The notes under the pieces are model-generated. The model ran no database searches and had not been told where the DNA came from. It saw only the letters and a list, made by a program, of their open reading frames with translations. The translations under genes and the position numbers were made by a program. A stretch of 64,000 nucleotides of DNA, from assembly GCA_963920765.1 (NCBI GenBank), contig OY987247.1:12000471-12064470 (forward strand), read 5' to 3'. This DNA comes from Ulota crispa (taxonomy: Eukaryota; Streptophyta; Bryopsida; Orthotrichales; Orthotrichaceae). This document shows, one piece after another, positions 13,001-23,626 of this stretch (within the stretch, counting starts at the first letter, position 1; each line of letters starts with the position of its first letter).

Positions 13001-13916
13001 ACTCTAATATCAAATCATTCCCTACTGTGAAACACATGTCACGCCATAGCTGATAGGTTTCTCCCTATCTTTGTGATAATGAGTTTCTGATTCTCGACTG
13101 GACTGTGACTGGGCAGGTCGTTTGTTCTAGATATAGTGATGAGGAATATCGTCGCATACGATGTCAAGGTATGATCCATTCAATCATATTCAGAGCTTGT
13201 TGCATGTATACTCTTCTGATACAGAATTCATTTAGGCATCTCATATCATTCAAATTTCAGTTACATCTGTACTCCTTTATCACTGAATCTCACTTAGTAA
13301 TTTATTAATTTTGCAGGAAGTAAGGAGGAGTACCACAAACGTTACGGGAGGCACAAAATTGAGCAGATATGGCGAGATGATATTTTTCCATGTCGTGTCT
13401 ACCTTCGCCACTGGTATGATCTATACGCCTTATAAACAGTTCATTGAGTTCTAGTTGAGTTTGTAGAGAACCAAGGTAGAGGATGCTATTTAAGTCACTT
13501 TAAGCATTTTGATGTATGTGCTAGTGTGATATCTGGTAGATTCTAAAGCTCCTGAGACATCACTTTGGGTACAAGAGCAAATCTGTTGAGATTAATGATG
13601 AGTGGCTACAGACATTTAACCAAATCGTGTTTACACCATAAGTGCCTAACCAGACGTATGATTAGTCAGTACAGAAAACACGATCAAGTTTGTAACAGAA
13701 ACTCAATCTTTCGGAGCTGATTCTTTGGTGTTAATGCTTGTGAACAGTGTTCTGGCCGCCAAGAATCTGGGGATGGATGCATACGATAATTTCTTGGACC
13801 ATACGTATTTGGGGGACAGGACGATCACTATAAGAAAGTACTTTGAAACAGGTTTAGGTGTTGGTGTGATGGACGAGCAACCACCTGAAGCCTTGCGTGA
13901 TAGATATGGTGGCTAG
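10035..13916 (+). CDS. Gamma-glutamylcyclotransferase-like protein (AIG2/ChaC fold), 8 coding exons, 242 aa
   Basis: Exons 10035-10146, 11198-11328, 12037-12114, 12226-12270, 12950-12994, 13117-13168, 13317-13413 and 13748-13916 join in phase with GT-AG borders to give 242 residues and a stop. Residues 31-37 (GFGSLLS) match the nucleotide-binding-like loop of the gamma-glutamylcyclotransferase fold. An acidic cluster at 113-117 (EREHE) is placed where this fold carries its catalytic Glu. The sequence closely follows, from memory, a conserved plant protein with blocks VFAHVAPVFLDRGIA, ARYSDEE, IWRDDI, VLAAKNLG and NFLDHTYLGDR. The likely role is cleavage of a gamma-glutamyl peptide such as glutathione to 5-oxoproline, probably in the cytosol; the substrate is inferred. 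The start is the first ATG in the open frame after the acceptor at 10006. Intron 1 is filled with TG-rich repeat. The gene is convergent with the USP gene. Confidence 0.85.
10184..11154. repeat. ~970-bp TG-rich higher-order satellite inside an intron
   Basis: The stretch is almost only T and G with scattered A and rare C, built from TGTGTATG, TGTTGTGT and GTGTACGTG blocks. Longer segments recur: a block of about 250-300 bp starting with TGTGTTGTGCATGTGTG and running through TACGTGTGTTGTGTATATG and GTTTAAGTGTG occurs twice (about 10450-10670 and 10745-10960), so the array has a higher-order layer. It lies wholly in the intron between coding exons 1 and 2. The long Cys/Val and His/Thr open frames here are artefacts. 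Confidence 0.95.
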
Positions 13917-13976
13917 TAGCACATATTCAGTGCCTATCACATCCAGAAGCGTGCTACATACTATTCTTTTTTTCAG

Positions 13977-14484
13977 TCAAGAAATGTTGAATGCATGGTG
14001 GAAGACTCTGGGAGCAAGTCAACAAAGATATGCATCGCGGTTGCAGCGCAAACTGGGTGTTGACCTAGTGTACTGGACTTCACAACTTGATCTTTTCAAT
14101 AACATCTCTCTGGCAAACAAGGAGATGGAAGCCTCTTTACAAAAGGTACGTACACCTAAAATTGTCCACCTAATCATTCAACCATGGTGAGTTTCATGGT
14201 TAGCAGCTTATTCATACTTCTTGGGGTATTTGGAATACGATTACAGCCAATCTCAGCATACATTTTTTGGATGCCGTCGAAACAAATACGAAATTTGGTA
14301 GTGTTGGTGCTTTGTATTCTTTCATGTTCGGGCTTTTTACGTGCAAGTTAATATTCGCAGTCAAATGCATTACTCTTCAACATTCGTTGCCATGGAAATG
14401 GAAAACAACAAGCCATGTTGCAAGATTAATGCAGGCTTGTTTTTTTTTTTTAATTTACAGGCAGTTTTAATACCAAAATGGTAA
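13977..14484 (+). CDS. Unassigned small two-exon ORF downstream of the GGCT-like gene
   Basis: An exon at 13977-14145 is flanked by a strong polypyrimidine acceptor and a GTACGT donor. It contains an ATG at 13984 and 54 codons starting MLNAWWKTLG, helix-prone and charged. An acceptor at 14460 (after a long T run) adds AVLIPKW and a stop at 14482-14484, for 61 residues in all. I recognise no family. It may be a small separate gene, alternative 3' exons of the upstream gene, or a spliced 3' UTR with a chance frame. The phases agree between the two exons, which is mild support. Confidence 0.35.
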
Positions 14485-14683
14485 TTGTACAGAGTTGTCA
14501 AGGCAGTCCACAAGTAGACGCTACAGTGTCTCAAAATGTTCTGACTGAACGTGAAAAGGCCAACTCATGTGAACTGCTAGCCGATAACCCTCATCCGTCT
14601 GCAGGCGGTGGTTCTCACTTTACATCTATCAAAAAATTGCGTATGAATCATGTAGGCTGGATAATGGTGCAGTCCCAAACTCG

Positions 14684-14811
14684 GCTCTCAAAAAAAGTGG
14701 GCCATTACTCAAAGCACGGGAGTCTTCTTCAGTCAAGCTTTTCTTTTCTGCTCTCAAAGTGGGTCATTACTCAAAGCATGGGAGTCGTCTTCAGTCAAGC
14801 TTTTCTTTTGT
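14684..14811. repeat. Tandem duplication of ~62 bp overlapping the USP stop codon
   Basis: Two copies, 14684-14749 and 14750-14811, share GTCAAGCTTTTCTTTT, CATTACTCAAAGCA and CTCTCAAA. The USP stop codon (14793-14791 on minus) lies in the right-hand copy, so the left copy is a duplicated C-terminus plus 3' flank. Confidence 0.85.
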
Positions 14812-17800
14812 GCGCGTCACAGGTTCATGGACGTAGAAGAACATGTAGGCCTCCCTCTCGTTGGCAAAAACTGAGTCTTCTGATATCTGTCAAACAAATA
14901 AAACTCAAGGTTAGTACAAGGAAGACAAGGTATGGTCTCCCAAAATTCTCATAAACCAGTCCAAAAAATCTGTAGCTAAAAGTACGTGCATCATCGTTTG
15001 CAGGATGTAAACCACGTAAACAAAAGCTACCAATTGTTTAAATGGTAGCTTTTGTCTATCTACCCATACAACCTTTAACTTTTGCAGATGGTACCCAAAT
15101 TAACCTGTTTTTTGCTACATGGTTGTCCTGATGCAAGCACCAAAATAGCAGTAATGGATGTCTCTATCTGACATTCATTGCTACCTTTCATGTGTAAAGA
15201 CTCGGAAATTTGAGTAACAACATAGACAGAAAGGGTCTTACATCAGAGACCGTGGAGTCGTCACATCTGAGCCACGTGTCAGCTTCAGGATCAAGCACGT
15301 CGGCCAGGAAATGGCCAGCTGAGGCGGTACATCCCAAATGGTTCACAACCCCGTACAACTTGTAACAGGTACTCACGTTTGGGGAAGCCACATTAGAAGG
15401 TGCAAAATAGTCTGGTAATTCAAGGCAGTTTGAGTTCGAAGGCGTTCCATAGTTCATGCTTCCATCACTGCTGCTGGTAAAGGAACCCCAGTCTAAGCTT
15501 CCACCACTCGCTGTTGTACAAGTTGATGCACTCGAATCACGGCTTGCAGAATAGAGAGCATCACTCAGTGTCGGGCTCCAAAACTTTTGCTTTTCTTGTG
15601 CACAAAATGGTCCTGAAGGTGAGAAAAAAACTTTAGAGTAAGAAGTAAGAGAATACGAAATACTTTAGAAACCTGAGATTGAATGGTAACATGGGGTTGG
15701 CGGACGGGTTTTGTCCAATGCATAACAAAAAAAATGCTTTGTAAGATGGGAAATAGCTGGTTTGAGACATGGTCCATCATGGAAGGCAAAAAAAACCAAA
15801 CCTCATTAAATGCACTCATATTTGGACGTATCCCAAATTGTCAGAAGATTCATAAACATGGTGTTAGGTTCCCCTTCTAGCAATTTTCATAAGAGCAGCA
15901 TGCACTGTTGACTCTTCCGCAACTTTTGAAATCAATATTATGATGAGTGGGCACTACAATACAGTGATTCTTGGATAAGGTCAACAACTTTTGAAACCAA
16001 TATTATAATGAGTGGGTACTGTAGCACTACAATACAGTGACGCTTGGATAAGGTCCATAGCTTGGGCAAGAAAAAGACATTGACCATATTCAAGCGTTAA
16101 TCATAAACAAGCACTCTATTTAACTAGGCCTAGAACACAAAAAAAATTGGGATCTTTACAATATCCAAACATTTCTCTTACAAAGGTTGACCTTATTCAA
16201 GCATCACTGTAGAGGGCAGCCACGGTAACCACAGCCCGGCGGTTAACTCCTAAATGCCTGAGGCACCAAATTCTGATGCCTCAGGCATTTAGGGGTTAAC
16301 CTCTTAGGAGACAAAGTGCATGAAATTACATACAAGTGGAATCTCTTATGAAGGGGAATTTAAGCAAGGGCTGCTTGGATAGGATATATTAGAGAAGGAG
16401 ATCTTACCGATATCAAGGTGAGAGTTGAACTTCACAGGTGCGGAGACTTTGGTGCAGGGGACATCACGGTCCATATGTAATCGCTTCAATTGAAGCACTA
16501 GCACGTGTGGCAGTTTCAGAATTTCAGCCTGTGCTTTTGTATCTTCACATCCACATTTTTGGCACTTGCGAGACATAGTGGTCTCCTGCAATCATCATAT
16601 TCAACCAGACATAAGATTTCAACGCACCAAAAACATCAAATTCTGTATTTTGCAATTAGCCCCTTACAGACAAAATTGTGGGGACAAAGGTAGGATAAAA
16701 ACACCCGTGTATCATGAAAATCTTATTTTGTTCACTTTCTCTTGCTTGATTATTTTACTGTCAATTTTTCCCCACCTGAGATAGGTGAGAATAACTGCTT
16801 GACTAAACTTGCGGGAGTGTCATGGCAATCGAGATTTCTTAAGAGTGAGGAACCTTTTACATGCATAATTAGGATAGCACATAATTGCTTCAAGGTCCAA
16901 AAACATTAACTGCTCTGTAATTTTAGTCCCAAACACTAAATCTGCTTGCAACTTTACTTCCACAACAAAGTTTGACTTATCATGAAAAAGTCTGTGCCAG
17001 ATCACGTAACTCTTTGATGATAAAAATTTGTAACTTTGAAACATCTGGTAGTGCAAAACTATTTCATCACAAAATGCACTCGCCAAGTACAAACGTAGGA
17101 AATTGTGAGTTCAGATTTAAATGTAATGACTGCGACGAACTGGAAATTACAATGCTTCGTTAGGAATGGTGCAAGATCAACACACCTGAAAGTAAAGGTT
17201 CAACAGAGACTCCAGGCTGCAATTCTGGGATTCATCGATCCTGCGAACACCACCCAAATCCATAAGTTCACATGCATTCTAGAGCGAATAGTAAAGGATC
17301 TCGACTCACATCTTTGTCCTCAATCTAACCCTCAAGTATCCAAGCTACAAGTAAATATTCCACTTGAGAATAAAATAGTGGATTACAGTAACTTTCAAAA
17401 ACTAGTTTTCAGGAACGTAGACATAATTGATCCATTCTTACTCTAGGCAATGTACATCGTGTTGTAATAGAACAAAATGAAAATAAATAAGATTTAACTA
17501 ATACAATGATAATTCCTATTACTACGTTAATAATTAGGTTAGTTCCAATATTAAAGTTCCATTCTAAATAATTGGAATTTGATATGAACGGAATAGAAAA
17601 ATACCATCCACCTAAATAAAGAGTTGTTATAAATGATGAAGAAACAAATGAATTTAAATAAGAAAGCAACATAGAATAACACAAATTTTATACCTGAATA
17701 TTAAGTTTGATAACCTGCGACTAAATCTTCTTCTGCTTCTGGTAAATCAAAAGGTAATCTTTCACATTCAGCTAAAGAAGCAATGAAAAAAAGCTAGAAA

Positions 17801-20158
17801 AACCACTAGGTTGACGGCATACATTCCATCCCCCAAAAACCATATTTTGATTGTGCTTCCACGGTAGACATGATTTTCTTCTTTCTAATAGTAACAATTA
17901 TTCCTTTCCTTAGAGCTTCATAACAACTTATACCTATTAGAGCAGCCAGTTTTAGGCAATGAAACATTGAGGGGTTTAGATCTAGAAATTCTAACTTGTT
18001 TCAAAAAGAAAGCTTTCGTGAATTGCTTACAAAACCCGTATAGACACAGTTTTCCCCGGAATAGCAATAGAAACTTGCAAGGGAACACGAAAAGGAGGAT
18101 GGATGGGGTACTAAGTACCTCTCGTCCTCTGGCAAAGCTAGACAAAAGTCACGGTAAGTCTCCTCCACCGATGATGTATTCCCGCATCCAGTACATGTCA
18201 AGTTATTCCTGACTAAGCAGCTGTATGATCACAACATTACCATGTTAAAGAGGCAAAAAAGTTAAGGCTTCAATTGCGCACACTAAAATAGCACAAAAAA
18301 TCAGCGTTACTGCAAAACATAATCAATTTAACAAACCTGCCAAAAATCGCAGTAAAATCTGACAAACCTGAAATTCTGTGTCGTCGGACACACAATCTCT
18401 AGCTTGGGCCGGTCGGCGTCTGTGCGGTACTGCTTCTTGAGCTCAGATGAAACTTCTTCTTGAACTTGATCAATCAAACTGCAGAAAAACTCGTGTGCGT
18501 CCTGGACATGCACGTCATCACAAAGGTTAACAACGTATTCAAAACATGTTTTTATTTAGTATTTGAACAGCAAGAACTAAGGAATAATGGTCTGTAAAGC
18601 TTCAATAATAGAATCTATAACACAAGCAAAGATGCTTTGGCGTTGAATTTTCAAATACCTGCTGGATGCAACCCCAAAAGCTCGATTGTCGCTTAGCAAA
18701 TGCATCTTTGAGAGCAGAGGGATTCACGCTGTCATATCTTTCAGCTCGCTTCAAGTCATGGAATACTCTGAGCAGAGCAGTATGAACACTTTCGATAATT
18801 TCAACGTCTGAGGAGAAAAGCGTTCCCATGTCCTGCAAAACAAAAATTCAAGGGTTACAAAGACTAACAAGCGCCCAAGTTTTTAAGGTGGAAAGTCTGA
18901 GCAACTTCAATCAGTAAGAAAGTGAGTGACATATTACTGAGATGATGAATGAGAAAAGCCTAGTAAAAAAATTCACCTCAAAAGCATTCTCATTCACGAG
19001 TGGACCGAAAAAACGCTCCAAGCCAGTTAAAAAGCTGGGCAAGTTGTAGAGACACTGAATGATGACGTTCATGTAGCATGTATTTCCGAGGTTCATTAAC
19101 CTGCAATAGAAATAACAAACTTCAGCGAGCACTAGAATTTTAAGGTACATCTCAAAATCTAAGAAGCGATAAAGAAACAAAATTTTGGTGAATTGAGCTT
19201 GCAAGTTAACATAAGAAAACCAAATCCTGAGCAGCACGGAACTAACCCGTGCGCCTTTCTTGAGCTCTGCGAAATGAGAGAGAAGGATTGATCTTCAACT
19301 TCATGAACTGGAGTCTCTGGCTCGCTCCAAAGCACAAGGGCATTCGATTCCTCCAAATCACCTCTCACGGAGTTAAAGCCGTAAGGATCACTGCAACGCC
19401 CAATCGACAGAATGAGTAAAGCTTGCAGGAAAATCATGGAAAAATCGTACAAGAAAACCCGCAACTCAAGACGATGGCTGGAAAACACACTTCAAAGTGG
19501 TCGTTTTTAATCTATAAATCCTTAGTCCTTTGAGCATCAACTAAGCTAAACTTTCACAAAAAGAGCTTGGCACAGGGAAATCGAAAGACAACAACAAAAT
19601 GAATGAACAAACCGCAGATTCTGAAGACACACAGAAATCAAATTATGGAGATATCTGATTGCTGACTTACTTTTCATCTTCTGCTATGGAAGGAGACATC
19701 GGTTCCAAATTCACAAGTTGTTCAGCCTCAGCATCCGCATCTTGCTCTGGCATGGGCAGGGGAGAAGCCTCAGTTGTCGTCTCAATTCTCATATCAGAAC
19801 TGCAAGATTCGAATCCGGGTGGCGGAGACACTTCTTTCGCTCCTCGTCGTCGAAACAAAGACGACCTCAAGGGCGGTGTCAATGGTGAGCTTCCCGTCTT
19901 CTGCCGTTTCGAATACACAAAGGTTCCTTCTGTTTTCACCGGACTACCAACAGTGCAATCCGTGCAGTTATTATTCTCGGACTCGTCTTCGGTATTCAAA
20001 ACAGACAACGGCGCTCTCGTCGACGAGAGACACAAACGCCTTTTGCGAGTGTCGGAGGTGGACAAATTGTTCGCAAGGAGCTGCTCCACAGGAGCCACTC
20101 CAACTTCACTCTTATTTGCGCTGCCTCCAAGTAATTTGTTTCCGGACAGAGGGCTCAT
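14791..20158 (-). CDS. Ubiquitin-specific protease (peptidase C19), 10 exons, 617 aa
   Basis: Exons (high to low) 20158-19671, 19390-19247, 19100-18977, 18832-18659, 18501-18368, 18208-18119, 17240-17186, 16585-16408, 15612-15242 and 14886-14791 join in phase to 617 residues. The Cys box LGNTCYMN is at 215-222 (Cys219), DAHEF follows at 311, a zinc ribbon is formed by C360-x2-C363 and C411-x2-C414, the His box AGHFLADV has His563, and a CDDSTVS acid motif sits near 580. The last exon supplies the expected AYMFFY strand. The protein would remove ubiquitin from substrates or chains. The catalytic core layout recalls the USP37/USP1 type; a specific orthologue is not claimed. The 210-residue N-terminus is serine- and acid-rich and probably disordered. 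Start chosen at MSPLSG (20158); an in-frame upstream ATG at 20242 gives a hydrophobic leader and is less likely. The gene converges on the GGCT-like gene. Confidence 0.9.
15020..15055. repeat. 13-bp perfect hairpin in the last USP intron
   Basis: ACAAAAGCTACCA at 15020-15032 is followed after a 10-base loop by its exact complement at 15043-15055. It is in USP intron 9 (15241-14887). It is short enough to be incidental. Confidence 0.7.
15921..16057. repeat. ~70-bp tandem duplication in USP intron 8
   Basis: Two copies starting at 15921 and 15986 share AACTTTTGAAA, CAATATTAT, ATGAGTGGG, CACTACAATACAGTGA and TTGGATAAGGTC. The second copy has a small insertion. Confidence 0.8.
16241..16301. repeat. 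25-bp near-perfect inverted repeat with an 11-nt loop (USP intron 8)
   Basis: The left arm 16241-16265 starts GGTTAACTCCTAAATG and the right arm 16277-16301 is its complement with one mismatch; the loop is CCAAATTCTGA. The arms are more GC-rich than the surrounding intron. The stem sits between USP coding exons 8 and 9 in a spliced intron. Possible readings are a tiny inverted-repeat transposon remnant or a small-RNA hairpin; the sequence alone does not decide. Confidence 0.9.
17422..17870 (-). pseudogene. ndhA: Nuclear plastid DNA fragment: partial ndhA (NADH dehydrogenase-like subunit A)
   Basis: Minus-strand translation in pieces gives [54 protein letters not shown] and [10 protein letters not shown], in the order of the plastid NDH-1 subunit A, about residues 189 to 340. 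The [14 protein letters not shown] block separates it from mitochondrial nad1. It is broken: the frame shifts near 17838 after the GFWG codons, and a TAA replaces the Glu codon in the YQTEYSG block (near 17700). It lies inside USP intron 6 (18118-17241), in the same orientation as the host gene, and is far more AT-rich than USP exons. It is a NUPT and not a functional gene. Confidence 0.88.
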
Positions 20159-20400
20159 CTCTGCTGAGAACCAAAGTTTCAGAACAAAGACAATCATCAT
20201 TATACTAATCACGGAATATGGGTCCGTTATATACTGGAGCATTGCAAGAGAACCTCGATTGAAAGGACGTTAGGAGCTGCAACGGAGCGCCACGAAACCC
20301 TAAACCTTGATAGTATATTATAAAGGTCGATGCAGTGCCACCTTGTTTATAGGCAAAAGATAATCAACAACAACAACATAAAAGTCTACATGGAAAAAAG

Positions 20401-21415
20401 CTAATGAAAATAAAACAAAGTAAAAGTAGCAAAGCCTGTGAACCAGAAATCCTTGGTTTTTCAGGGGTAAGGGTTTCAAAAATACAAGAGGAATCCTTGG
20501 TTCTCTAGAAGTTGAGGTTTCAGAACTACAAGAAGAATCATTAGTTCTTTAGAGGTTAGGATTTCAAACCAAAGGATATTCCTTGCTACACTTATATATG
20601 CCGCATGCACACAAATGCAAGCGACATTGTATCACAAAGCCGTGCTAGCGAAGTCAGATTTTATGGCAGGAGGATTGAGAAGAGGAGAGAATGAAGATTG
20701 CATACCAAGAGGAGAGTTTTCAGCCGCTTGGTTCTTGTGTAGCTCAGCGAAGTACGGTTGCCGACCTCGTCCTGTGATTCCAATCACAAAAACGAAACCC
20801 TAGGGATTAAATACTACATAACTACAACCACAACTCCGAGTCCACACGAAGAAATAGAAAAAAGAAGGGAAAAGCAAATGAACTTTTTACGTAGTGAGGA
20901 TTAGGTTTTACATCTTCAAGACAAAAAGCGAAAATCCTAAAATGAGGACAACAAAACAAGAATGAACGCTACATTTCTTACCAAAACTGTTCTTGCTGTG
21001 ACTGAGAACCTCATGAATGGAGTTCTCGACATCATCATCAGAAAATTTCTTCGGCGTCAGCTCCTTCTCATAAACTATTACACGCCAAAACAGAAATCCA
21101 CAAGAACATGCTCACGCAATGAATTCACTTGAATCCATCCCTAGAAAATATGGAAATGCTTCACATTCTAAAGATATATTTATTCACCGGCATTCCTCAC
21201 AAAAGAACTTTCTAGAACCTTGGACGATTGCCAATCTACAAAAAAGAGCTTAAGATTGTGCTGAGACATTAGTTAGCCACGAACCAGTTTTGTTAGGATC
21301 CTGGTTCTGTCCCCCGGCGGCTACCGTGCGCAGTTTCTGTTGCATATTTTCCACCACGCTCATCGTTTCTCAGAGAGCTCCAATCACTCGCAATCGAAAT
21401 GAAGCGGAGTTTCAT
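20401..21415 (-). CDS. Small five-exon gene of unknown function, ~110 aa
   Basis: Exons 21415-21325, 21235-21188, 21074-20982, 20771-20706 and 20435-20401 have GT-AG borders, all in phase 1, and join to 110 residues plus a stop. The most gene-like part is VYEKELTPKKFSDDD, then ENSIHEVLSHSKNS, then GRGRQPYFAELHKNQ. I recognise no family. The first exon could start earlier, since the frame is open upstream to 21583. The last exon (FATFTLFYFH and stop) is weak: read-through of exon 4 gives a different short tail. It ends only about 240 bp before the USP start codon on the same strand, so the USP promoter must lie in or near its 3' end. Confidence 0.5.
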
Positions 21416-22120
21416 AAGAAGAACGGCACTTGCAAGCTCCGAATCCTCCTCCCATTCCCGAAATTGCGGCTCGAAACCCCAAACCTCGAGCCTTAGTATG
21501 AAATTCTCGTCTCTCCAGCTTCCTCTTCCCGAGTTTAGATTATCAGCCGTCTTCGTGCGATTGCTACGGTGTTTGTGTGACAATGCAGAGCACGGATTTC
21601 GTGATCGTGATCGTTCTGGTAACGATCGAAGCGATCGATGCGAGCAGCCAGCGAAATGGCGATGCGGGGATAGGCTTCGGTGTGTTCGGTCCCGCCATGA
21701 GTGTCCACTTCCCGCGTTCTGTTCCCGCGGGTTCCGACTATATACCCGCCGGGTAGGAGCGGTTCCGTCCCCGGACGAGTGGAACAGGTTACAGGTTTAC
21801 CGCTGATAGACGGTTGGTTGGACGGGTATGTTGCCGGATCTCAGATGGATATTGATAGGCTGCCGGTAAATGGGTCAAAAAGACGCTTTCGCGAGGCTGC
21901 TGGAAGGATCTAGAAGGTTTGGCAAGGGCCGCGTTCACACCGCGCTTCGGCTGACTTGTCACAGAAATGAATCTGTCGTTGCAGCGGCGGGGGAGTCAGT
22001 AAGGAATTTCAAAATTCTGCTGGGTATTTCAGGGAAATCTTTTCTATTTTTTGGAGCACAGTTTTTCTCCGCCCCCATTTCGCAAGCCAGAAAAAGAATC
22101 TCTTATAGTGGTTTTAATTT
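21416..22120. other. GC-richer stretch upstream of the small gene; no supported gene
   Basis: This is more GC-rich than the DNA to the right and includes palindromic CGATCG-type patches near 21620-21640. Plus-strand frames 21399-21806 and 21701-21913 are open but have no splice partners or recognisable domain. It most likely holds the promoter and 5' UTR of the minus-strand gene that starts at 21415. Confidence 0.4.
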
Positions 22121-23305
22121 GGGAAAATATCAAAAATGACCCTCGATCAGTTCTTTCGAAATATCCAATATACCCCCTGTATTATTTGAAGGGAATTGAT
22201 ATGTGCATCGCACCCTTTCAATTACTGTACCACACCCCAGAGTAAAATTTAGATTTCTGCCATCAAAAAGCTGAATTTGAGAATTTGGAATTCAGATTTG
22301 GATTTAGAGACCATGCTTTAGTCTAAAACCACAAAAAACGTTGCAATTTAACAACATCTAATGAAAAAGTTTATTTTTTTTTACAAACAAAAGTAAAAGT
22401 AATACTTATCTCCCTAACTAAACTTTTGCATTGGGTGTTGCTGAATTGCAACTTTTTTTATGGTTCTAGACAAAATCATGGTCTCTAAGTCCAAATTTGA
22501 ATTCCAAATTCTCAAATTTAGCTTTTTGATGGCAAAAATCTAAAGTTTACTCTAGCGTGTGGTACAATAATTGAAAGGGTGTGGTACACATATCAATTCT
22601 CTTATTTGAAATATCAAAAGAAACTTTGGTCTTGCGTAAGAATATTAATTATACCTCAAGTTATTTTTGAAAACAACTAATAGCCTTAACCCCTAAAGGG
22701 CCCTTGGGCTCTGGAGATACGGTACCAAATACGGTCGCAACCAATATTCAGAAGTTTGAATCAGCTAGAAATTAAGTGTTACAACCATACATATTGAAGG
22801 GTTGTATGATGGTGGGTGCATAAAAAAATTGGAAAGCCCTCTGAGCAACTCAAATACGTTAACATAAAATCGTACATATGGTCGCAAAGGGCTTTTGGGC
22901 TATTGAGGGGTTGATTTTCTTGTGCCTCTATACATATTTTATTGTAAGTTACATTTGCACCAAAGACATTGACAAAGAAAAGCATAGTGTTCAATCAATG
23001 CAATGGCTTTGGCCACAATAAACTTAAATGCAAAAACCCTATATAAAGTTTGAAGAGTTTGCTTCCAAGATTTGACTTACATTCCACTTGCATATAGTTT
23101 TTGTAATTTTCATTGTCATCACAATATTTACAGAAGTTTGTACTAAAGAGGTAGAAGAAAACTAAGGGTATTATATGTTTTCAAAGGTAACTAGGGGTAT
23201 AAATGATATTCTTACACAAAAACCAGGATATTTTTTATATTTCAAGTAATATATGGTTATATTTGATATTTTGAAAGAACTAAGGGGTATTTTTGATATT
23301 TTCCC
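22121..23305. mobile_element. MULE-like non-autonomous element, outer element of a nest
   Basis: Ends are inverted repeats starting GGGAAAATATCAAAAAT (22121 onward; complement ending at 23305). Similarity continues inward on both sides through AGTTCTTTC.AAATATC, and then, past the nested insertion on the left, through TTGTGTAAGAATAT-like and TACC-rich blocks. The flanks, TTTTAATTT on the left and TTTTGAATT on the right, could be an imperfect 9-bp duplication. The inside (about 22660-23150) shows no transposase that I recognise. Confidence 0.7.
22191..22601. mobile_element. Long-TIR MITE with a 9-bp target duplication (Mutator-like), nested
   Basis: The 411-bp element has inverted ends of about 125 bp: GAATTGATATGTG, CACCCTTTCAATTA, TGCCATCAAAAAGCT and GAGAATTTGGAATTCA occur in order on the left and as complements on the right. 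It is flanked by exact 9-bp direct repeats TTATTTGAA at 22182-22190 and 22602-22610. Long TIRs plus a 9-bp duplication are the mark of Mutator-like elements. The insertion splits the left TIR of the outer element, so it is younger. Confidence 0.92.
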
Positions 23306-23626
23306 TTTTGAATTTTGTGGATACCCTTGAAATTTGCAATATTTACATAGATATCCTTGCCTTTTCACAAATTACACAAACACCCTTGGACCATAATTAT
23401 TAGGCATTTATTTGTTGTTCTTGTACTTCCATCATGACCAATGTTGAAAAAGGGAATGTAATGAAACAAAAAAGAAACAACTTGCGCACAAAGGAAAAAA
23501 GGAATTGATGTGCACAAACAAAACAAAGGCCTAAACTTTTGGTCCAAGGATATTTGAGCAATTTCAAAAAAAGCAGGGTATGTATGTAAATTTTGCAAAC
23601 TTCGAGGGTATCCATGAATTTTTCCC
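23306..23626. mobile_element. MITE of the GGGAAAATTTCATGGATACCC family, copy 1
   Basis: Inverted ends carry GTGGATACCCTTGAA / TTCGAGGGTATCCATG and CCTTGGACCA / TGGTCCAAGGATA blocks. The middle (GTGCGCAA, TTTCATTACATTCCC and AACATTGGTCATGA in one orientation) matches the element at 50930-51269. It directly abuts the right end of the outer MULE-like element, and its left terminal GGG is not clear. Confidence 0.8.

Noticed and set aside
17422-17870. Mitochondrial nad1 fragment
   Set aside because: The [14 protein letters not shown] and YQT.YSGIKF blocks are those of plastid ndhA and differ from nad1.
19667-20242. Membrane-anchored N-terminus of USP from the ATG at 20242
   Set aside because: The hydrophobic leader is only the open extension upstream of the better start at 20158; no family member known to me has it.
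19659-20273. Plus-strand 204-residue frame over USP exon 1
   Set aside because: Antisense shadow of a real exon whose minus-strand frame joins in phase with nine others.
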